This document shows, one piece after another, positions 28,491 to 37,190 of a stretch of 64,000 nucleotides of DNA; the first letter of the stretch is position 1, and the number at the start of each line of letters is the position of its first letter. Under the pieces are notes generated by a model, which saw only the letters and a list, made by a program, of their open reading frames with translations, was not told the origin of the DNA and made no database searches. The translations under genes and the position numbers were made by a program. The stretch is from contig CAWCPR010000001.1 of the NCBI GenBank assembly GCA_963797475.1, positions 2,046,001 through 2,110,000 on the forward strand, read 5' to 3'. This stretch comes from CAWCPR01 sp963797475. Its GTDB lineage: Bacteria > Chloroflexota > Anaerolineae > Anaerolineales > UBA4823.

Positions 28491-28555
28491 ACGGACGGAA
28501 GGTCTGGTAAAATGCGGATGATATTTAACCGTTTTGGAAGGTATTTTTAACGCTG

Positions 28556-29401
28556 ATGTTGACTGCTCAAGACCGTACCCAGTTGTCTGATGAAATATAC
28601 GATTCCGCCCGGCGGCCTCATCCCCTGGTCGAAGAAATCCTGGCGTTGATTAAATACAGGGACTTGATCTTCCAGTTCGTTTCGCGGGCGATTAAAACAC
28701 GCTACAAGCGCTCCTTGTTGGGCGTGTTTTGGACCATGCTCAACCCGCTCCTGACCATGATCGTCCTGACCCTGGTTTTCTCCAGCCTGTTCAAATTTTC
28801 AGTGGAAAATTACCCGGTTTACGTGTTGAGCGGGCTGGTGATGTGGAGCTTTTTTTCCAGCACCACCAGCTCAGCGATGGGCGAGATGATCTGGAGCGGC
28901 AGTCTGCTTTCGCGCATTTACGTGCCTAAATCCGTCTTCGCAGTTTCGGCCATCGGCACCGGGTTGGTGAACCTGGTGATCTCGCTCCTGCCCCTGTTCG
29001 CCATCTCACTGGTGATCGGTCTGAAACTCCACCTCACCGTGCTGGTTATGCCGCTTGCGGTCGCCATCCTGACGATATTTGCACTCGGCGTTGGCCTGCT
29101 TCTGGCGACTGCGGCGGTTTATTTCGCCGATATGCTGCCCGTATACGAGGTCATCCTGACCATCTGGATGTACGCAACCCCGATCATTTACCCTATCGAC
29201 GTGGTCCCGCAGAACCTTGCCTGGGTGCTCAAATTAAACCCTTTGTTTTACATGGTCGATATCTTCCGCCAGCCGTTATTCAACGGCGTAATCCCACCCC
29301 TGCATGAATGGCTGATCGCCCTGGTTTCAGCCCTGGTCGCGTTGGCGCTAGGCGGCCTGATCTTCACCTCAAAAGCCAGCGATTATGCTTACCGCATCTA
29401 A
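28556..29401 (+). CDS. ABC-2 polysaccharide export permease (Wzm/TagG type)
   Basis: 281 residues with six predicted membrane helices. RAIKTRYKRSLLGVFWTMLNP (about 44-62) is the conserved ABC-2 family entry signature, and PVYEVILTIWMYATPIIYP precedes the last helices. Forms an inner-membrane channel that exports a lipid-linked polysaccharide together with the ATPase encoded next, whose start overlaps this gene by 17 bases. Homologues serve O-antigen or teichoic acid export. Gene symbol not assigned because the exported glycan is unknown. Confidence 0.9.
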   Translation: MLTAQDRTQLSDEIYDSARRPHPLVEEILALIKYRDLIFQFVSRAIKTRYKRSLLGVFWTMLNPLLTMIVLTLVFSSLFKFSVENYPVYVLSGLVMWSFFSSTTSSAMGEMIWSGSLLSRIYVPKSVFAVSAIGTGLVNLVISLLPLFAISLVIGLKLHLTVLVMPLAVAILTIFALGVGLLLATAAVYFADMLPVYEVILTIWMYATPIIYPIDVVPQNLAWVLKLNPLFYMVDIFRQPLFNGVIPPLHEWLIALVSALVALALGGLIFTSKASDYAYRI

Positions 29402-30158
29402 GAAAGAACTTAATGTGCAGGTCCAGGCCGAAGAGGGGCCCGTGGTTTGCTTTGAAGACGTCTCCGTACGCTACCGGGTGCCGCGCGAGCGTGTCTCAGG
29501 CATCAAAGAATACACGATCCGCTGGCTGCAGCGGCGATTGGAATACGTGGAGTTCTGGGCAGTCCATAATGTCAGCTTCCAGGTAGGCCGTGGGGAAGCA
29601 TTTGGGATTGTTGGACGCAACGGCGCCGGGAAAAGCACCATGCTTAAGGTCATGGCGCGCGTATTGCAGCCGACGCGCGGGCGGGTCGTGATGCGCGGCA
29701 GGCTGGCCCCCCTGCTTGAACTGGGCGGGGGCTTCCATCCGGAGCTGGTAGGCCGGGAAAACATTTTTCTGAACATGGCCCTGCTGGGATACCCGCACCA
29801 GCTCACCAACGAATTATTCGACTCCATCATCGAGTTCGCCGAGATCGGGGATTTTATCGACGCCCCACTGCGGACCTATTCGACCGGCATGGTGGCGCGC
29901 CTGGGTTTCGCCGTGGCGACCAGCGTCCGCCCGGATATCTTATTGGTGGATGAAGTCCTCTCGGTCGGCGACAGCCGCTTCCAGGAAAAATGCATCGAGC
30001 GGATGATCTCCTTCAAAGAACAGGGTACGACGATCGTGATCGTCTCCCACAGCATGGCAACCATCAAGATCTTTTGCAGCCAGGCCTTGTGGCTGGATCA
30101 CGGCGAGGTGCGCTGCATGGGGGATGTTGAAGAAGTCATTGCCCAATACAGCCTGTAA
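29385..30158 (+). CDS. ABC polysaccharide export ATPase (Wzt/TagH type)
   Basis: 257 residues. Walker A GRNGAGKST at 77-85, the YSTGM signature loop near 165, and Walker B ILLVDEVLSVGD near 185 are all intact. RGRLAPLLELGGGFHPELVGREN is the motif typical of the polysaccharide-exporting subgroup. Length shows only the nucleotide-binding domain: the C-terminal carbohydrate-binding domain that some Wzt proteins use to recognise a capped chain end is absent. Partner of the upstream permease. Confidence 0.92.
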   Translation: MLTASKKELNVQVQAEEGPVVCFEDVSVRYRVPRERVSGIKEYTIRWLQRRLEYVEFWAVHNVSFQVGRGEAFGIVGRNGAGKSTMLKVMARVLQPTRGRVVMRGRLAPLLELGGGFHPELVGRENIFLNMALLGYPHQLTNELFDSIIEFAEIGDFIDAPLRTYSTGMVARLGFAVATSVRPDILLVDEVLSVGDSRFQEKCIERMISFKEQGTTIVIVSHSMATIKIFCSQALWLDHGEVRCMGDVEEVIAQYSL

Positions 30159-30164
30159 ATCAAG

Positions 30165-31304
30165 ATGGGTTCGCGCGTAATCATCTGCCGTTCCAACCCA
30201 ATCGCCCCAGACCCCCGTGTAGAAAAAATCGCTCAGACGCTCGCCGCCGCAGGCTATTCCGTCCGCCTGCTTGGCTGGGATCGTAGCGGCGAACTGCCGG
30301 CCGATTCGCGATTGAACGGTTTGCGAATTCAGCGCCTGGCGATCAAAGCCGAGTTCGGGCGCGGCCTGGGGAACCTGCCCGGCCTGCTTCGCTGGCAGGT
30401 CGCTTTGATGCGCTGGCTGGCGAGGGAGCGGGCGACCTACGACCTGATCCACGCTTGCGACTTCGATACCGTGCTGCCAGCCCTGGCTTGCAAGCGGCTG
30501 TGGGGGAAAAAAGTGGTCTACGATATCTTCGATTTTTACGCCGACCACCTGCGCGCCACCCCTGGCTGGTTGAAAAAGCTGATTCGCCTGGTCGACCTGC
30601 ACGCCATTGGCTGGGCAGATGGGTTGATCCTGGTTGACGATTCGCGCTGGGAGCAAATTACCGGGGCCCATCCCCGGCGCAGCGCAGTGATCTTCAACAG
30701 CCCGGACGAAACGACTCTGTCCGAACCTGCCAGGATGCCCGCCGAAGAGGGGCTGCGGCTGGCCTACGTTGGATTGCTCCAGGTCGAACGCGGCTTGTTC
30801 CAGATTCTGGATCTACTGGGACGCCATCGAGACTGGACTTTGGACCTGGCTGGATTTGGCGGGGATGAGGAGCAGCTTCGCCAGGCAGCCAGCCGGCTGC
30901 CCAACGTCAATTGGCACGGGCGCGTCCTGTATGAGCAGGCGCTGCGCCTGAGCCAGGCCGCGGATGTGCTGTTCGCCACTTACGATCCAGCGATCCCAAA
31001 CCATCGCTATTCCAGCCCCAACAAGGTTTTTGAAGCCATGATGCTGGCCAAACCGATCATCGTCGCCCGGGGAACGAACATGGACCGCATCATCGAAGAG
31101 GCCGGCTGCGGGTTGGTTGTAACCTACGGCGACCAGGCCGCCCTGGAAGATTCTCTGGTTCGCCTGCAATCCGATGGAGAGCTGCGCTGCCGCCTGGGGG
31201 AAAACGCCCGCCGGGCTTATGAAACCAAGTATCGCTGGTCGATTATGCAGACCCGGCTGTTGGCGCTGTACCATCAGGTCGATGCCCAGTCCGATAGAGA
31301 ATGA
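30165..31304 (+). CDS. Glycosyltransferase family 4
   Basis: 379 residues. Two Rossmann-like halves: IICRSNPIAPDPRVEKIAQTL at the N-terminus, then YDLIHACDFDTVLPAL, VYDIFDFYADHL, RLAYVGLLQVERGLFQIL, and SSPNKVFEAMMLAKPIIV near residue 285, where the Glu in the K-V-F-E-A cluster contacts the nucleotide sugar. Starts six bases after the exporter ATPase and overlaps the next glycosyltransferase by four bases. Cytoplasmic; donor unknown. Confidence 0.85.
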   Translation: MGSRVIICRSNPIAPDPRVEKIAQTLAAAGYSVRLLGWDRSGELPADSRLNGLRIQRLAIKAEFGRGLGNLPGLLRWQVALMRWLARERATYDLIHACDFDTVLPALACKRLWGKKVVYDIFDFYADHLRATPGWLKKLIRLVDLHAIGWADGLILVDDSRWEQITGAHPRRSAVIFNSPDETTLSEPARMPAEEGLRLAYVGLLQVERGLFQILDLLGRHRDWTLDLAGFGGDEEQLRQAASRLPNVNWHGRVLYEQALRLSQAADVLFATYDPAIPNHRYSSPNKVFEAMMLAKPIIVARGTNMDRIIEEAGCGLVVTYGDQAALEDSLVRLQSDGELRCRLGENARRAYETKYRWSIMQTRLLALYHQVDAQSDRE

Positions 31305-32428
31305 AAAAAATAATCCTCTCCGCGAATACGGACTGGTACCTGTATAATTTTCGCTTCTCGCTGGCAAAATTTCTGCGAGAGCAAGGATTTGAGGTCGTCC
31401 TGGCATCGCCGCCTGGGAAATACCACTGCGAATTTGCGAAGCAGGGTTTTCGCTGGCACCCCTGGAACCTGGGACGCCAGTCGCTGGCGCCCTGGAAAGA
31501 AACCCCCTCATTCTTGCAAATTGCCCGCATCTACCGCCAGGAGCGCCCAGACCTGGTGCACCACCACACCATTAAACCCGTACTTTACGGCTCGCTAACC
31601 GCCCGCCTGCTGGGGATAGAAGGCGTAGTCAACTCGATCACCGGCCGCGGTTACGTCTTCTGGGGGCAAGAGCTCAAAGCACACCTGCTGCGGCAGGTCG
31701 TCCGGCGGCTGTATCGCCTGGCGCTCAGCCGCCCGAATTTCGTCGCCATTTTCGAAAATGACGACGACCGGAAATATTTTATCGACCAAAATTTCATCCC
31801 GAGCGAGCGCACCTGGCTGGTGGCGGGGGTCGGCGTGGATCCTGAACGATTCGAGCCTGCACCCGAGCCTGACGGCGCGCCGGTCATCGTCCTTTGCGGA
31901 AGAATGCTTTGGGATAAAGGGGTCGGGGTTCTCGTGGATGCGGCACGGATTTTGCACAAAGATAAACAGGTGCGGGTGGCGCTGGTTGGCGAACCCGACC
32001 CGGGCAACCCGGCCTCGATCGACCCGTCCATCCTGGAAGCCTGGGTCCAGGAGGGCGTGGTGGAATGGTGGAGCTGGCAGTCGGATATGAACCAGGTATA
32101 CGCCCGCAGTCACATCGTCGCCGCGCCTACCCTGTTTGGGGAGGGATTCCCAACCGTTTTATTGGAAGCTGCGGCATGTGGGCGTCCGATCGTCGCCACC
32201 GACACGCCCGGCTGCAGGGATATCGCTATCGATGGGCACAACGGTCTTCTCGTCCCACCCAACGACCCGGTTGCCCTGGCGAACGCCCTGGAGCGATTAA
32301 TTTCCGACCGGGGCCTGCGTGGTAGAATGGGGGCCGCGGGCCGCCAACTGGTACTTCAAAGGTTCACAGTCGACAAAGTAAACGCCGCCACGCTCAAGAT
32401 TTACCGTACAGTTCTAGGACTTGATTGA
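31301..32428 (+). CDS. Glycosyltransferase family 4
   Basis: 375 residues with the full GT4 pattern: KIILSANTDWYLYNFRFSLA at the start, VHHHTIKPVLYGS and VNSITGRGYVFWG in the N-terminal domain, then VIVLCGRMLWDKGVGVLV and ptlfGEGFPTVLLEAAACGRPIVATDTPGC near 280-305. The pattern resembles enzymes acting early on undecaprenyl-linked intermediates (PglA/WcaL-like). It is followed directly by the WecA-like transferase, so it may add the second sugar; that is inference. Start overlaps the preceding stop. Confidence 0.87.
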   Translation: MKKIILSANTDWYLYNFRFSLAKFLREQGFEVVLASPPGKYHCEFAKQGFRWHPWNLGRQSLAPWKETPSFLQIARIYRQERPDLVHHHTIKPVLYGSLTARLLGIEGVVNSITGRGYVFWGQELKAHLLRQVVRRLYRLALSRPNFVAIFENDDDRKYFIDQNFIPSERTWLVAGVGVDPERFEPAPEPDGAPVIVLCGRMLWDKGVGVLVDAARILHKDKQVRVALVGEPDPGNPASIDPSILEAWVQEGVVEWWSWQSDMNQVYARSHIVAAPTLFGEGFPTVLLEAAACGRPIVATDTPGCRDIAIDGHNGLLVPPNDPVALANALERLISDRGLRGRMGAAGRQLVLQRFTVDKVNAATLKIYRTVLGLD

Positions 32429-32449
32429 GCCTAAAGTAAAGCATACCTA

Positions 32450-33466
32450 TTGAACACTTTTGTAACCTTCAGGGTGATCTTTTCCGCCGCTTTATTGTCG
32501 TTAGCGATCGGCCCGCCAGCGTTCTGGCTGACTCGTAAATTGGGCCTGGTCGACGTTCCTGGCAGCGCGCCGCACAAGAAGCACAATGCACGCATCCCCC
32601 TGGCCGGCGGCATCGTGCTTTTAGCCAGCGTCATCATCGTGTGCCTGACCGAGGGCGCCATCGAAAATGACACGGTCCGGTCGATCTTACTGGCATCCGG
32701 TGTGGTTTTCTTCTTCGGCCTGCTGGACGACTGGAAGGGTCTATCGCCCTTGTGGAAAATGGCCGGCCAGATCCTGGCGACCGTTTTGTTGATCGCCTTT
32801 GGCGTCAGTGTGCGCCTCTTTCAACAAAACTGGTTGAATTATCTCCTGACGCTGGTCTGGATGGTGGGCGTTACCAACGCCTACAACTTCGTCGACAGTA
32901 TGGATGGCCTGGCAGTGGGGTTGGCTGGTATGGCTTCTGCATTTTTTATGCTGGTTACGATCGATTCGCTGCAAAGCAACCTCTCCTCGTTCAGCACCAT
33001 CCTGGCTGGGGCGTGTTTCGGCCTGTTTTACTATAATGCGCAACCAGCTAATTTCTTCCTGGGGGATTCTGGCTCACAATTTTTGGGGTTTGTACTGGGC
33101 GCGCTGGGCATCGCCTACAATCCAATCGGCTTTTCGAGGCTGGCGTCCTGGTATGTTCCCATCCTGCTGGTAGGCGTGCCGATATTCGACGCCAGCCTGG
33201 TGGTGCTCTCGCGCCTGCGGCGCCGTCTGCCGGTCTACCAGGCCGGCTTTGACCACACCTTCCACCGCCTGGTCTCCATCGGAATGAGCTCCAACCGGGC
33301 TGTGCTCACCATGCACACAACCTCCCTGCTGCTTGGCTGCCTGGCCTTTATTGCCCTGGATCTGCCGCCCTTGATCGCAAATGGCATTTTCGTCTCAATC
33401 CTCATCCTGGGCGGGGCAGCAATCTTATACCTGGATAATCACAGCAATGTCAGTAACCAGTCTTGA
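32450..33466 (+). CDS. Polyprenyl-phosphate sugar-1-phosphate transferase (WecA/MraY family)
   Basis: 338 residues with about ten membrane helices. DVPGSAPHKKHNARIPLAGG (about 29-48) is the first cytoplasmic loop signature. VTNAYNFVDSMDGLAVG (about 140) has the catalytic Asp pair, FLGDSGSQFLGF the third conserved Asp, and DHTFHRL the C-terminal His motif. The enzyme transfers a sugar-1-phosphate from a UDP-sugar to polyprenyl phosphate and so starts assembly of the polysaccharide. Start is TTG 32450 with a poor ribosome site; no better start is seen. The 3' end overlaps the next gene by 20 bases. Confidence 0.9.
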   Translation: MNTFVTFRVIFSAALLSLAIGPPAFWLTRKLGLVDVPGSAPHKKHNARIPLAGGIVLLASVIIVCLTEGAIENDTVRSILLASGVVFFFGLLDDWKGLSPLWKMAGQILATVLLIAFGVSVRLFQQNWLNYLLTLVWMVGVTNAYNFVDSMDGLAVGLAGMASAFFMLVTIDSLQSNLSSFSTILAGACFGLFYYNAQPANFFLGDSGSQFLGFVLGALGIAYNPIGFSRLASWYVPILLVGVPIFDASLVVLSRLRRRLPVYQAGFDHTFHRLVSIGMSSNRAVLTMHTTSLLLGCLAFIALDLPPLIANGIFVSILILGGAAILYLDNHSNVSNQS

Positions 33467-34535
33467 AGAAAAAACCCAAGTAAGCCCGCACCCCCTTCCG
33501 GCGAAAAAACCGGGTCGGGTCAGTGAATGGACATTTCGCGAAGAAATCCTGGCGATTGCCCATCGCTGGCCGGTTCCCTTCCTGGCCTTCCTGCTCGGTT
33601 CCCTGGTTGGCTGGGGCTGCGCTTACCTTTTTCCCACCACCTACCGGGCAGAAATGAACCTGTACGTGGGCTATAACGGCGACCAGATTTACCGCAACCC
33701 CGACGATTATAAAAACTGGCAGATTCGCCAGATTAACGATCTGGCGACAACCGACGATGTTTTAAATGAGACCCTGGTCAGGCTGCGAGCGAATGACGCT
33801 TTCTGGCAAAAAATCGACCTGGAAGATTTTCAGCCGATGTTGAATGTCCTTTGGCGCAACACCGGCAAGTGGCGCCTGGTGGTGGAAAGTCCGGACCCGA
33901 ACCATAGCTTGCAGGCCGCTCAAATATGGTCGGCTGTTTTCATCGAAAAATATAACCTTGCAAAAGTAAACGCATTCGAAATCACCAACAAAGATAAACA
34001 CCTGCAGGCGCTGGCCGGTTCGATTGCCGAAGTCAGGTTACGCCGGGCTCAGTTGACGAACTTGCAGCAATCTCTGCAAGCCTGGCAGGAGCATGCCAGG
34101 ACCCTCCCCGGCGACGAAGCGCTGGACGAGTTCACCCGCTGGCAGTTGTGGTCAATTGCAGCCAGCGCAGCCGGTCTTGACCCCGCCTGGAGAACTTTGT
34201 TACAGGAAATTCCAGCAGAAGATGCCCCGGTTGCAGGCTATTTCGACTGGCTGGAGAAACTTTCCCTCTCCCTGAACGAGCGCCTTGGGCTGGCCCAGAC
34301 GCAGTTCGACAGCCTTGCGCAAGAATACGACAAGGTTTACAAGGCGTATCAGGTGGTCGTCGAGGCCAGCCGCGGCCTGTCCGCAAATGTGGACGTCGGC
34401 GAGCTCTTTCTCTCTCCAAGTGGGGCTCAGGCCCTGCGGCCTACCGGGCTGACCGCATTGGTGGGAGGCATCCTGGGATTATTAACCTGGGGCCTCTTCT
34501 GGTTGGCATTGCCCATCCTTCGAGCGAGTAAATGA
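33447..34535 (+). CDS. Wzz-like chain-length determinant (copy 1)
   Basis: 362 residues. Helix VPFLAFLLGSLVGWGCAYLF about residue 40-58, a periplasmic domain with long helical stretches, and a second helix near the C-terminus (LVGGILGLLTWGLFWLAL). This is the two-helix polysaccharide co-polymerase layout, without a kinase domain. The segment DDYKNWQIRQINDL is shared with copy 2 at 36135-37190. Expected to set chain length together with the Wzy-like protein encoded immediately downstream, which it overlaps by four bases. ATG 33447 lies inside the 3' end of the WecA-like gene. Confidence 0.75.
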   Translation: MSVTSLEEKTQVSPHPLPAKKPGRVSEWTFREEILAIAHRWPVPFLAFLLGSLVGWGCAYLFPTTYRAEMNLYVGYNGDQIYRNPDDYKNWQIRQINDLATTDDVLNETLVRLRANDAFWQKIDLEDFQPMLNVLWRNTGKWRLVVESPDPNHSLQAAQIWSAVFIEKYNLAKVNAFEITNKDKHLQALAGSIAEVRLRRAQLTNLQQSLQAWQEHARTLPGDEALDEFTRWQLWSIAASAAGLDPAWRTLLQEIPAEDAPVAGYFDWLEKLSLSLNERLGLAQTQFDSLAQEYDKVYKAYQVVVEASRGLSANVDVGELFLSPSGAQALRPTGLTALVGGILGLLTWGLFWLALPILRASK

Positions 34536-36010
34536 AGCAAATCCTGACAATCGTTTCCCTCGAACGGATCCAAACCATCGCCTGGATCTTATTCCTGGTC
34601 TTTTTGCCCGTGACCAGTTTCCCCTACTTCCCACCCGAGATGGGCGGCGATGCGCTCGTTCGCCCCTTGTCGCTATTCCCCCTGATCTTGCTGGTCCTCA
34701 TCGCGACCCTGCCCAACCTGTTCCGCAAACCGCTGCCGGCGACATTCCTTTCCCTGCTGCCCTTCGTTCTGGCAGCGACTGCCAGCTCGCTGCTCTCTCT
34801 GCTGCACGGCATCAACTCAACCTTCGGCGTATCGGTCGCCCAACGCCTGCTGCGGGCGATGATCACTCTGGGGATCGGCGGAGCAATCTATTTAACGGTT
34901 GCGCTGCTGCCGAAGACGATTGAAGACCTGCGCGCTACGCTGCGCTGGATTTACGCCGGGTTCGGGATCGCAATGTTGTGGGGCTCCGTACAGGCCGTTT
35001 ACGTCATTCATTTCAATCCAACCTTCTACCAATGGGCCAACCGCATCCAAAGATTAATCTCCACCCGCCGGCTGATCGAAAACCGCATCTCCGGGATGAC
35101 TTACGAGCCCAATTGGTTCGCTGAACAAATCAGTTTGCTGCTCTTGCCCTGGCTGATTGCCTCGGTCGTCAGCGGTTACAGCGTGTTCCGCTGGCGCTGG
35201 CGCTCGCTGACGGTCGAGTGGCTGCTGCTGGGGTGGTCGGTCGGCGTATTGGCCTTCACTTTTTCCAGATCCGGGCTGATCATTCTGTTTACCCTGATCG
35301 TCGTGAGCGTCCTTTTCTTCCGACCAAACCCGGTAATGAAAAATGGGCAAACAAAGAATTGGCAAAAGAAAGCAGCCTCAAAAAGCTGGCCTCGCCGCAT
35401 GAGCGAAGCCCTGGCAGCCGTGCTCGTGATCGGCGGGCTGGTCTTCCTGGCCGGGGCTAAAAACGAATTCTTTTCCCGTCTGTGGAATTATTGGACTGCC
35501 GGAAAAAAGACCAGCCTGACGGGCTATTTTGATTATCTGGGGTTTGGCGCCCGCTTTATTTACAGCACAACCGCCTTTCACATTTACGAAGCCAACCCGG
35601 TATTGGGCGTAGGCCTGGGCAATTACGCCTTTTACTTTGAGGATATGGTCCCAGAGCGCTTGATCGCCGAAACGCCCGAGATTCTGCGCCTGTTAACGCA
35701 GAACGTCGAACGCTTCCGCTTGATGACGCCGAAGAATCTTTATATGCGCATCCTGGCGGAAACCGGCCTGGTGGGTATGGCCGCTTTCCTGGTCTTCATC
35801 CTGGCAATCACCGGCTGTGCGATTTTCCTTTACCTTTCCCCCCAAAGAGAACAAAGATTCTGGGGGATGGCGAGCATCTACCTGTTGGTCGCCTTCATTT
35901 TATCCGCGCTTTCCTTTGACTCTTTCACCATTCCGAATATGTGGGTGGTTTTTGGGATGATCACTGCCGCCGCCTGGATATCGAAACGCGCTCCTGAACG
36001 GCAAGGATAA
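34532..36010 (+). CDS. O-antigen polymerase/ligase-like membrane protein (Wzy/WaaL, copy 1)
   Basis: 492 residues, about eleven to twelve membrane helices. The central part has GMTYEPNWFAEQISLLLLP and AFTFSRSGLIILFTLIVV, and a large outer loop before ANPVLGVGLGNYAFYFEDM, the Wzy_C/O-antigen ligase signature. Polymerises or ligates lipid-linked repeat units on the outside of the membrane. Overlaps the Wzz-like gene by ATGA. A close paralogue follows at 37187-38686, so this and the preceding gene are one half of a tandem duplication. Confidence 0.82.
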   Translation: MKQILTIVSLERIQTIAWILFLVFLPVTSFPYFPPEMGGDALVRPLSLFPLILLVLIATLPNLFRKPLPATFLSLLPFVLAATASSLLSLLHGINSTFGVSVAQRLLRAMITLGIGGAIYLTVALLPKTIEDLRATLRWIYAGFGIAMLWGSVQAVYVIHFNPTFYQWANRIQRLISTRRLIENRISGMTYEPNWFAEQISLLLLPWLIASVVSGYSVFRWRWRSLTVEWLLLGWSVGVLAFTFSRSGLIILFTLIVVSVLFFRPNPVMKNGQTKNWQKKAASKSWPRRMSEALAAVLVIGGLVFLAGAKNEFFSRLWNYWTAGKKTSLTGYFDYLGFGARFIYSTTAFHIYEANPVLGVGLGNYAFYFEDMVPERLIAETPEILRLLTQNVERFRLMTPKNLYMRILAETGLVGMAAFLVFILAITGCAIFLYLSPQREQRFWGMASIYLLVAFILSALSFDSFTIPNMWVVFGMITAAAWISKRAPERQG

Positions 36011-36134
36011 GCACCCCCAACGAAAGCCTTTCAATCTATAGTAAACTATGAACCGCGCCAGCCGGAAGGGACCTACGACCGGAGCCAAGCGCTAACGAAC
36101 GCCCTGAAGCTGGTTCTCTTCTAATTGGAGATCT

Positions 36135-37190
36135 ATGTCCCGGCAATGGTTTCTGCCTGAAGCTTTATACCGCTCACTGCACCAATGGCCCCAATTTGTG
36201 GCCTTTTTTCTGGCCGGCTGCCTGCTCGGCTGGGGAAGCTCCCGTTTATGGCCGGCCAGTTATCGAACGACCACCGAAATTTACGTGGGTTTAAATCCTT
36301 ACCGGGCTTATTCCGACGCGAATTTCGTCGCCCTGGCCAGGCCCAATTATTCCAACCTGGACGACTACAAGAACTGGCAAATGGCCCAATTGAAGTCGGT
36401 GATCTTCCTGGATGAATTCATCCAGGAAACCCTGAGCCGCCTGCAGAGCGAAGATGATTACTGGAAAAACGTGCAAGCGCCCGAATTGCAGGCCATGCTC
36501 GTTGACGAATGGCGAACTGCCGGCACATGGAGCCTTGTGGCAGAAGGAGGCGATCCAGTTCGCACGGAACAGGCCTCGCGAGTCTGGGGTGAGGTTGTCG
36601 TCGAGCGAGTCAACGCAGCGATTGAATCATCGCGCAATACTTTCATGATCGACGAGCAATTGCAAGCTAATGCCAGCTTGCAAGCTCAAGCCTCTCTCCA
36701 CCAGAACGACCTGCTGGCTACCCAAAATGCGCTGCAAGATTGGGTGGATGCCCGCACGGACGCCGCGACGGACCAGCCTCCGGACCTCACGGAAAGATGG
36801 CGGTTATGGTATCTATCGGCGCGTATTGCCCAATTCAGCCCGGCCTGGACTTCGCTGTTGAATTCGCAGCCTGGCGAAATTGCCCCGCTCAGCGCTTATG
36901 TCGCCTGGATCGACCAGGTCTCTGCTTCGATCGAAAGCGAGCTGCCTTTGCTCGAGCAGCAACTCGCTGCGCTCCAGGCCGACCATGAGCGTCTGAAAAA
37001 CCAGTATTCACAAGAAGCGGAAAACAGTCTTGGTCTCTCTCCAAATTTAGAGATCAAAGGACTGGACCATCTACCTACGAAAACCGTGCGTCCTGCGGGG
37101 CTGCTCATCCTGCTCGGCGGTATGGTTGGAGCCCTGGTATGGGTGCTGGTGCAATTCGCCCAAATCGCCAGACGGGAGCCAGACCTTTGA
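36135..37190 (+). CDS. Wzz-like chain-length determinant (copy 2)
   Basis: 351 residues. First helix QFVAFFLAGCLLGWGSSRLW (about 18-37), periplasmic helical domain, second helix GLLILLGGMVGALVWVLVQF near 325. NLDDYKNWQMAQLKSVIFLD matches copy 1. ATG 36135 has a GGAG five bases upstream. Its stop overlaps the TTG start of the second Wzy-like gene, exactly repeating the arrangement of copy 1. The 124 bases before it contain no gene. Confidence 0.75.
   Translation: MSRQWFLPEALYRSLHQWPQFVAFFLAGCLLGWGSSRLWPASYRTTTEIYVGLNPYRAYSDANFVALARPNYSNLDDYKNWQMAQLKSVIFLDEFIQETLSRLQSEDDYWKNVQAPELQAMLVDEWRTAGTWSLVAEGGDPVRTEQASRVWGEVVVERVNAAIESSRNTFMIDEQLQANASLQAQASLHQNDLLATQNALQDWVDARTDAATDQPPDLTERWRLWYLSARIAQFSPAWTSLLNSQPGEIAPLSAYVAWIDQVSASIESELPLLEQQLAALQADHERLKNQYSQEAENSLGLSPNLEIKGLDHLPTKTVRPAGLLILLGGMVGALVWVLVQFAQIARREPDL

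Noticed and set aside
28487..28513. Possible promoter TTGAAC - 15 - TAAAAT before the ABC permease
   Set aside because: The 15-base spacer is short, the -35 overlaps the upstream coding end, and the operon is otherwise continuous.
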